Shown: piece by piece, positions 43,927 to 51,945 of the stretch | How positions within the stretch are numbered: the stretch's first letter is position 1 | How the letters are laid out: each line of letters begins with the position of its first letter | DNA from: Pseudomonadota bacterium | Lineage (GTDB): Bacteria; Pseudomonadota; Gammaproteobacteria; Steroidobacterales; Steroidobacteraceae | Direction: 5' to 3' | Assembly: GCA_023417315.1 (NCBI GenBank) | Contig: JAEZFW010000069.1 | Coordinates: forward strand, 144,410-208,409 | DNA: 64,000 nucleotides | The notes under the pieces: generated by a model | What the model saw: the letters and a program-made list of their open reading frames with translations, nothing else | The model's database searches: none | What the model was told of the DNA's origin: nothing | Program-made: the position numbers and the translations under genes

Positions 43927-44262
43927 CTTGCGCGCTCCCTTAACCAATCGAGCCGTGAGTTAGACAGGGTTCTGCCTACGCACGAGATGGGAACGCGGCT
44001 GAGCGATCAACCATTGCGCGCGCTCTTTCGTGACGTCCCCTGCATACAAAATGGAATTGCGGACATCCGCAGTGGTGCAAAGCTCGTTGCGTACACGCAA
44101 AACGCTTCCGCTGGCAGGACAAAGACAGTACCCTTCGTGCGACGTACGTTAGTGTAGTTGATTCCGCTGCGCGGTACGTGTGAACTGCCGGCCAACTCGA
44201 TTCACCTGACGCATAACGCGAATACCAAGTACGAGTGTCGATGGTTAACTAGGGGGATTCTA
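43927..44262. other. 336-nt divergent region between sthA and a TonB receptor
   Basis: No gene or repeat element is evident. It should contain promoters for both flanking genes. The receptor's AGGGGG ribosome-binding site lies at about 44251-44256. Confidence 0.45.
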
Positions 44263-46779
44263 ATGAGCTCACGAAGCATGTTGTTGCGCGCGACCGTGCT
44301 CGCGACGTTGGCGGCAGCCGCAGCTCCGATTGCCGCACAGGAAACCCAGGCTGCTCAGGAAGACAGCCGTCAGATCGATACCATTGTGGTCACGGCGCAG
44401 AAGCGCGAGCAGAGCTTGCAAGACGTGCCGATCGTCGTGACGACGATCTCGGAGCAACTGCTGCAAGACACGGGTGTCGAGGACATCAAAGATCTCACGC
44501 TGCTGACGCCCGGACTGATCGTGACCTCGACGACCAGCGAAACGGTCACGACTGCGCGCATCCGTGGCATCGGCACGGTCGGTGACAATCCTGGGCTCGA
44601 ATCTTCCGTCGGTGTCGTCATCGATGGCGTATACCGCCCACGCAACGGTGTGAGCTTCGGCGATCTCGGCGAGCTCGAGCGCATCGAGGTCTTGAAAGGC
44701 CCGCAGGGAACGTTGTTCGGCAAGAACACCTCGGCGGGCGTCATCAACGTGGTGAGCAAGCGGCCCTCTTTCGATTTCGGGTCTCAAGTCGAGGTGACTG
44801 CGGGTGACTACGGCGATCTTGGCGGCTCCGCCTCGATCACCGGACCGATCGCAGGCGACACCGTCGCTGGCCGCTTGTACGTGGCCGCGCGCGAGCGAGA
44901 CGGCTTCCTCGATGTGGAGACCGGAGCCGGGCCGCGTACTGCGGATGAGGATTTCGATCGCAGCTACTACACCGTGCGCGGGCAGCTGCTCATTGAGCCA
45001 TCCAGCGCGTTCGACGTTCGCATCGTCGCCGATTACACCGAGCGCGACGAGAACTGCTGCCTGGGCACTCAGATCTCGCTGAGCCCAAATCCCGCCGTGC
45101 TGCAGGTGCTGAATGCAATCCAACCGGGATCCTTCGCGAATCCTGCCGATCCCTTTGCGCGGCGCGCTTATGCCAACCGTTCGACTCAACAAGAGATCGA
45201 GGACATGGGAGCGTCGGTCGAGCTCAATTGGGATCTCAATGCGCTGGGCGGTGCGACGTTCACATCGGTCACTGCATGGCGTAACTGGGAATCGATCAAC
45301 GGCCAAGATTCGGACTTCACCACAGCAGACATCCTGTACCGCGCTCCGGACGGCAGCTACGCGAACGAGTTCACCCAGTTCAGCGAGGAGCTGCGCCTCG
45401 CTGGCGAGACGGATCGCTTCAGCTGGCTCGTTGGCGCGTTCTACGCCGATGAGGATCTCGACTCGGCGAATGCCTTGACCTATGGCAACCAGTTCGGCAG
45501 CTATTTCGGCGGACTGCTTGGCGGCAATCTGCCAGCATCGATTCTGGCCGCGTATCCCGCCGGTATCGGACAAGCCGATCGATTCGAGCAGAACTCGCAG
45601 AGTTGGGCCTTGTTCACGAACAACAGCGTCCGCTTCACGGATGCCTTGGAGCTCACCGTCGGTCTTCGCTACACGGACGAATCGAAGGATCTCGATTCGC
45701 AGTACGTGAATGGCAACAACGGTGCGGGCTGTGCGGCGCTGCGCACCAACCTTGCGACGGTCAGTGGTCTGTTGGGGACGCTGTATGGCGCGCTACCGCC
45801 GGAACAACGCGCCGTTGCGATACAGAGCGCCCTACGATCGATCTACGGCATCGGGTGCGCGACGTACGCGGATCCCGTGTTCAACAATCTGACGACTGTA
45901 CAGACGATCGATGAGAATGAATGGAGCGGCACCGCGAAGCTTGCCTATCGCTTCACCGATGATGTGATGAGCTACATCTCTTTTGCGCGCGGCTACAAGG
46001 CGAGCGGCTTCAATCTGGATCGCGAACGGACGAACAATAACGTCTCGAATAATCCGTTGGATCCGAGCGGTCCGATCGGCGCAGATATCGATACGGTCTT
46101 CGAAAAAGAGATGGTCGATTCGTACGAGCTCGGCATCAAGACCGAGTGGCTCGACGACACGCTGCTCTTGAACAGCGCCGTGTTCTACCAGGATTACGAG
46201 AACTTCCAGCTCAACACGTTCACGGGCATCTCCTTTGTGGTGACTTCGCTGCCACAGGTGGTTTCGCAGGGCGTTGATCTCGACTTCCTGTGGAACACTC
46301 CTCTCGAGCAGCTGAGCTTGCAGGGCGGCGTCACGTACGCGGAGACGGAGATCGAGGAGTTCGGCTCGGCAATCGCTTTCTTCCGTTCTGAACGAGAGAA
46401 CGATCGCCTATCGTTCGCCCCGAAATGGTCCGGCAGCCTGGCCGCTACTTATGAGCAACCGGTGGGCAATACGCTCGTGTTCCGCGGCAACGTCGGTGCG
46501 AAGTACACGTCTGAGTACAACACTGGATCGAACTTGGATCCGCGCAAGAAACAGGACGCCATGACGCTCGTCAATGCCCGCCTCGGCCTCGGCGCGGACA
46601 ACGAGTCTTGGATGGTGGAGTTGTGGGCACAGAACCTGACCGACGAGGAGTACTACCAGGTCGCATTCGATGCGACGTTGCAGGGTTCCTCGGCGGATCT
46701 GCCACTACCGACCAGCACGGTCAATGCATTCCTCGGTGCACCACGCACTTACGGCGTCACTGCACGCTTCAAGTTCTGA
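44263..46779 (+). CDS. TonB-dependent outer-membrane receptor
   Basis: An 838-aa receptor. Signal peptide MSSRSMLLRATVLATLAAAA ends near IAAQ. The TonB-box region is DTIVVTAQKREQSLQDVPIV, and the plug has LTLLTPGLIVTSTTSETVTT, RIRGIGTVGDNPGLESSVGV and IERIEVLKGPQGTLFGKNTS followed by AGVINVVSKRP. This form is common in receptors of Sphingomonads and Steroidobacteraceae (iron-complex/secondary-metabolite class). The barrel ends VTARFKF. AGGGGG precedes the ATG at 44263. It is followed by apbE, which may be coupled in function. The ligand cannot be assigned from sequence. Confidence 0.9.
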   Translation: MSSRSMLLRATVLATLAAAAAPIAAQETQAAQEDSRQIDTIVVTAQKREQSLQDVPIVVTTISEQLLQDTGVEDIKDLTLLTPGLIVTSTTSETVTTARIRGIGTVGDNPGLESSVGVVIDGVYRPRNGVSFGDLGELERIEVLKGPQGTLFGKNTSAGVINVVSKRPSFDFGSQVEVTAGDYGDLGGSASITGPIAGDTVAGRLYVAARERDGFLDVETGAGPRTADEDFDRSYYTVRGQLLIEPSSAFDVRIVADYTERDENCCLGTQISLSPNPAVLQVLNAIQPGSFANPADPFARRAYANRSTQQEIEDMGASVELNWDLNALGGATFTSVTAWRNWESINGQDSDFTTADILYRAPDGSYANEFTQFSEELRLAGETDRFSWLVGAFYADEDLDSANALTYGNQFGSYFGGLLGGNLPASILAAYPAGIGQADRFEQNSQSWALFTNNSVRFTDALELTVGLRYTDESKDLDSQYVNGNNGAGCAALRTNLATVSGLLGTLYGALPPEQRAVAIQSALRSIYGIGCATYADPVFNNLTTVQTIDENEWSGTAKLAYRFTDDVMSYISFARGYKASGFNLDRERTNNNVSNNPLDPSGPIGADIDTVFEKEMVDSYELGIKTEWLDDTLLLNSAVFYQDYENFQLNTFTGISFVVTSLPQVVSQGVDLDFLWNTPLEQLSLQGGVTYAETEIEEFGSAIAFFRSERENDRLSFAPKWSGSLAATYEQPVGNTLVFRGNVGAKYTSEYNTGSNLDPRKKQDAMTLVNARLGLGADNESWMVELWAQNLTDEEYYQVAFDATLQGSSADLPLPTSTVNAFLGAPRTYGVTARFKF

Positions 46780-46798
46780 GCGCTGCGCTACGCGTCAA

Positions 46799-46831
46799 CG
46801 CCCTCCCCGCTTTTTGCGAGGAGGGCGTTTT
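46799..46831 (+). terminator. Terminator after the third TonB receptor
   Basis: 8-bp outer stem CGCCCTCC / GGAGGGCG with an inner CGC/GCG extension and a T-rich loop, followed by TTTT, 19 nt after the stop codon. Confidence 0.85.
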
Positions 46832-46967
46832 CATTGGTAGCGTGCCTTACTCCTAAGGCGAATCTTCCTCGGTCTCATTACAGACCGCCGCCACATCGGG
46901 TAGCCTTCGCCGCGTGGGCTTATCGGGCACGACTTCGCGCCACCAACTTATCGCCCCAGAGAGTTCG

Positions 46968-47939
46968 ATGAAGCGCGCACTGAGCATCTTTTTTGCCTTA
47001 CTCACTACCGCAACCGCACGTGCCGAGTGGATCGAGCACGTCGAGGACGGAATCATGGGCACGCGCATCGTCGTGGAGCTCTGGAGCGAGGACCGCGCAA
47101 AGGGCAACGACGCTGTACGAGCCGTGCTCGCCGAAATGCGTCGCATCGATGCAGCGATGAGCACGTATAAGCCGACGAGTGAACTGTCGCTCGTCAATGC
47201 AGGAGCAGCGGCCCAGCCGATGAAGATCTCGCAGGAGCTGTTCGATCTGCTCGCAACGTCGGTCGAATACTCCAAGATGACGAATGGTGCGTTCGACATC
47301 ACCTACGCCAGTGTTGGTTACCTTTACGACTATCGAGAGCGCGTTCGGCCGGACGAGAAGGACATCCAGAGCGCACTGCCGGGCATCAACTATCGGCATC
47401 TGCTTCTGGACCCGAAGACACGAACAGTGAAGTTCGCGCGCGAGGGCGTGCGCATCGATCTCGGTGGGATTGGCAAAGGGTATGCGGTCGATCGTGGCAT
47501 CGCCGTACTGCAGGAACGCGGCTTCACGCAGGCCTTGGTCACAGCCGGAGGCGACAGCCGCATCATGGGCGATCGATTCGGCAACCCGTGGGTCGTCGGC
47601 ATCCGCCATCCGGATCGCAAGGACGAAGTGATCGCACGCATTCCGCTCGAAGACGCGGCGATCTCGACGTCAGGCGACTACGAGCGCTACTTCGATGAGA
47701 ACGGCGTTCGCTATCACCACATCATCGATCCCAAGACCGGCCACTCGGCAAGCAAGGTGCGCAGCGCGACGATCATCGGCCCAACGGCAACGCGGACCGA
47801 CGGTCTTTCGAAGACCGCTTTCGTCCTGGGAGCGGAGAAGGCGATCGAGATCTACAACAGGCTCGAGGACATCGACGCGATTCTCGTGACGCCGGATGGC
47901 CAAGTGCTCTACACGAAGGGGCTACAGGCGCCTGAATAG
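46968..47939 (+). CDS. apbE: FAD:protein FMN transferase
   Basis: Exported Mg-dependent flavin transferase that attaches FMN to threonine of periplasmic or membrane flavoproteins. The 323-aa product has a signal peptide (MKRALSIFFALLTTATARAE), MGTRIVVELW near residue 29, DLGGIGKGYAVDRGI near 165, TAGGDSRIMG near 188, ISTSGDYERYF near 225 and HHIIDPKTGHSA near 244. ATG at 46968 fits the signal peptide. No NqrC/RnfG-type substrate is in the window; association with the preceding TonB receptor is by position only. Confidence 0.93.
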   Translation: MKRALSIFFALLTTATARAEWIEHVEDGIMGTRIVVELWSEDRAKGNDAVRAVLAEMRRIDAAMSTYKPTSELSLVNAGAAAQPMKISQELFDLLATSVEYSKMTNGAFDITYASVGYLYDYRERVRPDEKDIQSALPGINYRHLLLDPKTRTVKFAREGVRIDLGGIGKGYAVDRGIAVLQERGFTQALVTAGGDSRIMGDRFGNPWVVGIRHPDRKDEVIARIPLEDAAISTSGDYERYFDENGVRYHHIIDPKTGHSASKVRSATIIGPTATRTDGLSKTAFVLGAEKAIEIYNRLEDIDAILVTPDGQVLYTKGLQAPE

Positions 47940-47954
47940 ATTGAAAGAGGTTGA

Positions 47955-48067
47955 TCTCGCGGCGAACGCGGCGGCCGCGGCAGAGGGATGAGAGCAGCAA
48001 GAAACCTTCCAGGCTACCCGCGTTCCGGAGTGTGACCTTGGTGTTTTCGCCGCAGTCGCCGCGAGAG
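47955..48067. repeat. Periodic-arm element, 9-nt class (copy 10)
   Basis: Left arm TCTCGCGGC GAACGCGGC (continuing GGCCGCGGC AGAGG), starting 15 nt after the apbE stop. The right arm at 48043-48067 has reverse complement TCTCGCGGC GACTGCGGC. Between them lies the core GGGATGAGAGCAGCAAG. Confidence 0.7.
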
Positions 48068-48112
48068 TCGCTCTGCGATTTCCGTGTCGGCTACTGCCAC
48101 GACGCCCGAAAG

Positions 48113-48141
48113 AAAAAAGCCCGGTTTGAACCGGGCTTTTT
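48113..48141. terminator. Bidirectional terminator between apbE and rplQ
   Basis: AAAAAGCCCGGTT / AACCGGGCTTTTT (13 bp) with a 2-nt loop gives a T-run on both strands. It closes the ribosomal superoperon on the minus strand and apbE on the plus strand. Confidence 0.9.
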
Positions 48142-48147
48142 CGTTGA

Positions 48148-48762
48148 CTACTTCTTGGCAGACTTCTTCTTTGCTGCCGCCTTCTTCTTCGGCGCCGCAG
48201 CTTTCTTCTGCGTCTTGACCTCGGCCTTCTTGGCCTTGGCTTCCGCCTTCTGCTCGGCCTTCGCCTTCTTCGCCGCTTTTTCCTCGGCGCTCTTCACCGT
48301 CTTTTTCTTGGGCGACACTTTCTTCTTCGCAGCGGCCTTCTTCTTCGGCGCCTTCTGCTCCTCGCCCTCGCCGCCAGCCGCCGGCGCAGCTGCGTCAGCG
48401 CGCTCCGGCTGATCGAGTAACTGCATCAGCGCCATCGGCGCTGCATCGCCTGGACGCGCGTCCATGCGCAGGATGCGGGTGTATCCGCCTGGGCGACTCT
48501 TGAATCGGGGCCCAAGGTCTTCGAACAACTTCACCACGACCTCGGCGTCACGCAGCTGCGAGAACGCACGGCGGCGGTTCGCGTCGCTGTCGTCCTTACC
48601 GAGCGTGATCAACGGTTCGACGATGCGGCGAAGCTCCTTCGCCTTCGGCACGGTCGTGCGGATGGTCTCGTGCCGAATCAAGGAGGCCGCCATGTTACGG
48701 AACATCGCCCAGCGATGCGGCGCGTTGCGGCTCAGCTGCCGCCCGGAGAGTTGGTGACGCAT
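48148..48762 (-). CDS. rplQ: 50S ribosomal protein L17 with long basic C-terminal tail
   Basis: The first about 120 residues match L17 (MRHQLSGRQLSRNAPHRWAM, RHETIRTTVPKAKELRRIVE, RPGGYTRILRMDARPGDAAP). The protein is 204 aa against 127 in E. coli; the extra 80 or so residues are almost only K, A, E and P in repeating AKKK/AAAKKK patterns. Last gene of the superoperon. Confidence 0.97.
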   Translation of the reverse strand: MRHQLSGRQLSRNAPHRWAMFRNMAASLIRHETIRTTVPKAKELRRIVEPLITLGKDDSDANRRRAFSQLRDAEVVVKLFEDLGPRFKSRPGGYTRILRMDARPGDAAPMALMQLLDQPERADAAAPAAGGEGEEQKAPKKKAAAKKKVSPKKKTVKSAEEKAAKKAKAEQKAEAKAKKAEVKTQKKAAAPKKKAAAKKKSAKK

Positions 48763-48771
48763 TTTCTTAGA

Positions 48772-48860
48772 CTGTAGGCTGTAGGCTGTAGGCTGTAGCT
48801 AGAAGCAGCGTCAGCATCTGGTTCTCACCAACCGCTAACCGCTAACCGCTAACCGCTTCT
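48772..48860. repeat. Periodic-arm element (copy 11), hybrid arms
   Basis: The left arm is CTGTAGG three times then CTGTAGCTAGAAG (48772-48805). The right arm is CCAACCG then CTAACCG three times (48828-48858). The arms use different 7-nt units, so they are not complementary. Core AGAAGCAGCGTCAGCATCTG. It abuts the rpoA stop codon. Confidence 0.9.
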
Positions 48861-49865
48861 TCAGATGAGATCTCGATCGTCGTCGCGCTTCAAGCTAACA
48901 GGCGGCCAGTTATCGAGGCGCATGCCGAGCGTCAAGCCGTGGCTCTCGAGCACTTCCTTGATTTCGGTGAGCGACTTCTTGCCCAAATTCGGGGTGCGAA
49001 GCAGCTCGACTTCCGTGCGTTGCACGAGATCGCCGATGTAGTGGATGTTCTCCGCCTTCAAGCAGTTCGCGCTACGCACCGTGAGCTCGAGCTCATCGAC
49101 CGGGCGCAGCAGGATCGGATCGAACTGCTGTTCCGCTGCCTTCGACGCACCTTCGTCCTGACCCTGCAGATCGACGAATACCGAGAGCTGATCCTTGAGA
49201 ATCGAGCCAGCGCGGCGAATCGCCTCTTCGGCGTCGATCGTCCCGTTCGTCTCGATGTCGAGGATGAGCTTGTCTAGGTTCGTGCGCTGCTCGACGCGCG
49301 CGCTTTCGACCGTGTAGGTCACGCGGCGAATCGGGCTGAACGACGCATCGAGCTGCAAGCGCCCGATCGGGCCGCTCGACTCCTCGAACGTTGCACGCTG
49401 GACTGCCGGACGATAGCCGCGACCGCGCTCGACTTTCAGCGTCATGTTGAGCTCGCCCGCCTTCGTGAGGTTGGCAATGACGAGATCGCTGTTGAGCACC
49501 TCGACGTCGTGATCGAGCTGGATGTCGCCGGCGGTCACAGGGCCAGGGCCCTTCTTGTGGAGACGCAGCTCGGTTTCTTCGCGCGCGTTCAGGCGGATCG
49601 CAACCTGCTTTAGATTCAGCAGGATGTCGACCACGTCTTCCTGCACGCCTTCGATGCTCGTGTACTCGTGCAACACGCCGTCGATCTCTGCCTCGGTAAT
49701 CGCGCAACCGGGCATGGACGACAGCAGCACGCGGCGGAGCGCGTTACCCAACGTGTGACCGAACCCTCGCTCGAACGGCTCGATCACGACCTTCGCCTGA
49801 CGTGGGTTGGTGGGCGTGACTTTGACGACGCGCGGCTTCAGGAATTCGCCAACGGATGCCTGCAT
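48861..49865 (-). CDS. rpoA: DNA-directed RNA polymerase alpha subunit
   Basis: The 334-aa protein has the assembly domain (FERGFGHTLGNALRRVLLSS near residue 32; ETNGTIDAEEAIRRAGSILK near 207) and the C-terminal domain that contacts UP elements and activators (LELTVRSANCLKAENIHYIG near 257, LGKKSLTEIKEVLESHGLTL near 290). Standard length (E. coli 329). It follows rpsD by about 100 nt that contain a hairpin. Confidence 0.98.
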   Translation of the reverse strand: MQASVGEFLKPRVVKVTPTNPRQAKVVIEPFERGFGHTLGNALRRVLLSSMPGCAITEAEIDGVLHEYTSIEGVQEDVVDILLNLKQVAIRLNAREETELRLHKKGPGPVTAGDIQLDHDVEVLNSDLVIANLTKAGELNMTLKVERGRGYRPAVQRATFEESSGPIGRLQLDASFSPIRRVTYTVESARVEQRTNLDKLILDIETNGTIDAEEAIRRAGSILKDQLSVFVDLQGQDEGASKAAEQQFDPILLRPVDELELTVRSANCLKAENIHYIGDLVQRTEVELLRTPNLGKKSLTEIKEVLESHGLTLGMRLDNWPPVSLKRDDDRDLI

Positions 49866-49901
49866 GGACCATTCACCTGCTTGTGTGCCGTAACGGCTGA
49901 C

Positions 49902-49921
49902 GCACTCGACTCGACGAGTGC
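49902..49921 (-). promoter_or_regulatory. Hairpin between rpsD and rpoA
   Basis: GCACTCG / CGAGTGC (7 bp, 6-nt loop) lies in the 103-nt rpsD-rpoA gap. It has no T-run and no periodic arms, so an RNA-processing or attenuating role is possible. Confidence 0.4.
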
Positions 49922-49968
49922 AAGACTTGACTCAAAACAACTCGAACCGAACCATCGGCGAACGAGCA

Positions 49969-50592
49969 CTACTTCGAGTACAGCTCCACAACGAGGTTTT
50001 CGTTGATGTCCGGCAGGATTTCGTCCCGATCCGGAAGCTGCTTGAAGGTGCCAGAGAATTTCTTCTCGTCGACCTCGACCCAATTCGGGAAACCGACCTG
50101 CGCTTTGATCTGCAGCGCCGTCTGAATGCGCAGTTGCTTCTGCGCCTTCTCGCGCACGGCAACCACGTCACCCGCTTTGCATTGATAAGACGGGATGCTC
50201 ACAGTCACGCCGTTCACGGTGATGCCTTTGTGGCTCACGAGCTGGCGTGCCTCGTTACGCGTCGCGGCAAAACCCATGCGATACACGACGTTGTCGAGCC
50301 GGCCTTCCAGCATCTGGAGCAGATTCGAGCCCGTGGAGCCCGGACGTCCCGACGCTTTGATGTAGTAGTTACGGAACTGACGCTCGAGCACTCCGTACAT
50401 GCGGCGCAGCTTCTGCTTCTCGCGTAGCTGCAAGCCGTAGTCCGACAAGCGACCGCGGCGCTCGCCCTTGACACCGCCCGGCGGCACTTCGAGCTTGCAC
50501 TTGGATTCGAGCGGCTTCACACCGCTCTTCAAAAACAAGTCCGTGCCTTCGCGGCGTGACAGCTTGCACTTCGGACCTAGATAACGAGCCAT
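49969..50592 (-). CDS. rpsD: 30S ribosomal protein S4
   Basis: The 207-aa primary 16S-binding protein starts MARYLGPKCKLSRREGTDLF and has the S4 RNA-binding domain (LEGRLDNVVYRMGFAATRNE near residue 92, ARQLVSHKGITVNG). E. coli S4 is 206 aa and also represses the alpha operon. It lies 19 nt after rpsK. Confidence 0.98.
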   Translation of the reverse strand: MARYLGPKCKLSRREGTDLFLKSGVKPLESKCKLEVPPGGVKGERRGRLSDYGLQLREKQKLRRMYGVLERQFRNYYIKASGRPGSTGSNLLQMLEGRLDNVVYRMGFAATRNEARQLVSHKGITVNGVTVSIPSYQCKAGDVVAVREKAQKQLRIQTALQIKAQVGFPNWVEVDEKKFSGTFKQLPDRDEILPDINENLVVELYSK

Positions 50593-50611
50593 GAAACTTC
50601 CTCGAAAACTT

Positions 50612-51022
50612 TTAGACGCGACGCTTCTTGGGCGGGCGGCAGCCGTTGTGCGGAATCGGAGTCACATCGGCGATGTTCGTGATCTTCAATCCACAGGCAT
50701 TGAGCGCACGCACGGCGGACTCGCGACCCGGGCCGGGACCTTTCACGCGCACTTCCACCATCTTCACGCCGTGCTCCTGAGCAGCAGTGCCTGCCTTCTC
50801 AGCGGCAACCTGCGCAGCAAACGGCGTGCTCTTACGCGAGCCGCGGAAACCGCAGCCACCGGAGGTGGCCCACGACAACGTGTTGCCCTGCCGGTCGGTG
50901 ATCGTGACGATCGTGTTGTTGAAGGACGCGTGCACGTGCGCGATCGCGTCGGTCACGTGCTTCTTGACCTTCTTGCGACCTTTCGTGGCAGCCGCGCCTT
51001 GCCCTTGTTTCTGCTCAGCCAT
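50612..51022 (-). CDS. rpsK: 30S ribosomal protein S11
   Basis: The 136-aa product has HVHASFNNTIVTITDRQGNT near residue 29 and KGPGPGRESAVRALNACGLK near 94, then DVTPIPHNGCRPPKKRRV at the C-terminus. The N-terminus is slightly longer and more Gln/Lys-rich than in E. coli (129 aa). Confidence 0.98.
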   Translation of the reverse strand: MAEQKQGQGAAATKGRKKVKKHVTDAIAHVHASFNNTIVTITDRQGNTLSWATSGGCGFRGSRKSTPFAAQVAAEKAGTAAQEHGVKMVEVRVKGPGPGRESAVRALNACGLKITNIADVTPIPHNGCRPPKKRRV

Positions 51023-51039
51023 GTGTCTCTCTGTGTGAA

Positions 51040-51134
51040 GTGACCAGTGACTAGTGATCAGTGACTAGTCAAGAGCACTTCGCGTAACTCATCTGCATCC
51101 GACTAGTGACTAACCGCTAATCACTAGTCACTTC
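51040..51134. repeat. Periodic-arm element, 7-nt class (copy 12), mixed units
   Basis: Left arm GTGACCA GTGACTA (continuing GTGATCA GTGACTA), 51040-51067, with core TCAAGAGCACTTCGCGTAAC then TCATCTG. The right arm (51100-51134) mixes GACTAGT-type and CTAACCG-type units. It ends 6 nt from the rpsM stop codon. Confidence 0.88.
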
Positions 51135-51140
51135 CAGTTA

Positions 51141-51521
51141 TCAGCCCTTGCCCGGAGGCGCGTTCATCTTGACTGCAGCCTTACGTGGGCCCTTGCGCGT
51201 ACGCGCATTCGTGCGGGTGCGTTGACCTCGCATCGGCAAGCCGCGACGATGCCGAATGCCTCGGTAGCAACCGAGGTCCATCAGGCGCTTGATGTTCATC
51301 GAGACTTCGCGGCGCAAGTCGCCTTCCACCGTGAGCTTGCTGACTTGTCCACGCAGTGCGGTGACCTCAGCTTCGGTCAGATCCTTGACGATCGTGTCGG
51401 GCTTCACGCCCGCGGCAGCACACGCCTTCTTTGCCTGCGTGTTACCGATGCCATAGATATGGGTGAGTCCCACCCATACATGTTTATTCATCGGTATGTT
51501 GATACCGGCGATACGGGCCAT
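51141..51521 (-). CDS. rpsM: 30S ribosomal protein S13
   Basis: The 126-aa product starts MARIAGINIPMNKHVWVGLT and has GIRHRRGLPMRGQRTRTNAR then TRKGP near the end, the tRNA/16S-contacting tail. ATG at 51521 was chosen over an in-frame start three codons upstream because it gives the invariant MARIAG N-terminus. Confidence 0.98.
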   Translation of the reverse strand: MARIAGINIPMNKHVWVGLTHIYGIGNTQAKKACAAAGVKPDTIVKDLTEAEVTALRGQVSKLTVEGDLRREVSMNIKRLMDLGCYRGIRHRRGLPMRGQRTRTNARTRKGPRKAAVKMNAPPGKG

Positions 51522-51601
51522 TGCGAGCACTCCCCGCGACGAAAAGCGCGGAACTTTATAACAAAAAACCTATTAACTCAATGCTTTAAGGGCTGATCGG
51601 G

Positions 51602-51675
51602 TGCTGGGTACTGGGTTCTGGCAAGAGGACCGCTTCCCCTTCTGGCCAGTAGCCCAGTACCCAGCGCCCAGAGCC
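51602..51675. repeat. Periodic-arm element, 7-nt class (copy 13)
   Basis: Left arm TGCTGGG TACTGGG TTCTGG (51602-51622), core CAAGAGGACCGCTTCCCCTT, right arm TCTGGCC AGTAGCC (continuing CAGTACC CAGCGCC CAGAGCC) to 51675. It ends 8 nt from the rpmJ stop codon. Confidence 0.85.
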
Positions 51676-51683
51676 CTTCCTTC

Positions 51684-51800
51684 TCAGCCCTGCCTCTGCT
51701 TGTGTCGGGCGTCGCTGCTGCAAATCACGTACACCACGCGCCGGCGGCGCACGATCTTGCAGTTCTTGCAGATTTTCTTGACGGAAGCACGGACCTTCAT
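51684..51800 (-). CDS. rpmJ: 50S ribosomal protein L36
   Basis: A 38-codon gene: MKVRASVKKICKNCKIVRRR continues through VYVICSSDARHKQRQG. C11, C14, C27 and H33 form the zinc site of the C+ type. Length equals E. coli RpmJ. It sits between secY and rpsM, as usual, but with repeat elements on both sides. Confidence 0.96.
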   Translation of the reverse strand: MKVRASVKKICKNCKIVRRRRVVYVICSSDARHKQRQG

Positions 51801-51844
51801 AACTCTCTCTCTCCGCGATCGCGGTGCGATCGCTCAGGTATCCG

Positions 51845-51939
51845 GGCTGTAGACGGTAGGCTGTAGGCTGTAGCTAGAAGAAGAAGCGCACGCTCTTCCG
51901 TTCTGACCTACAGCCTACAGCCTACAGCCTACAGCCTCT
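51845..51939. repeat. Periodic-arm element, 7-nt class (copy 14)
   Basis: Left arm GGCTGTA GACGGTA (continuing GGCTGTA GGCTGTA GCTAGAAG), core AAGAAGCGCACGCTCTTCCG, right arm CCTACAG four times then CCTCTC. The arms are well complementary. It ends 6 nt from the secY stop codon. Confidence 0.9.
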
Positions 51940-51945
51940 CACTTC

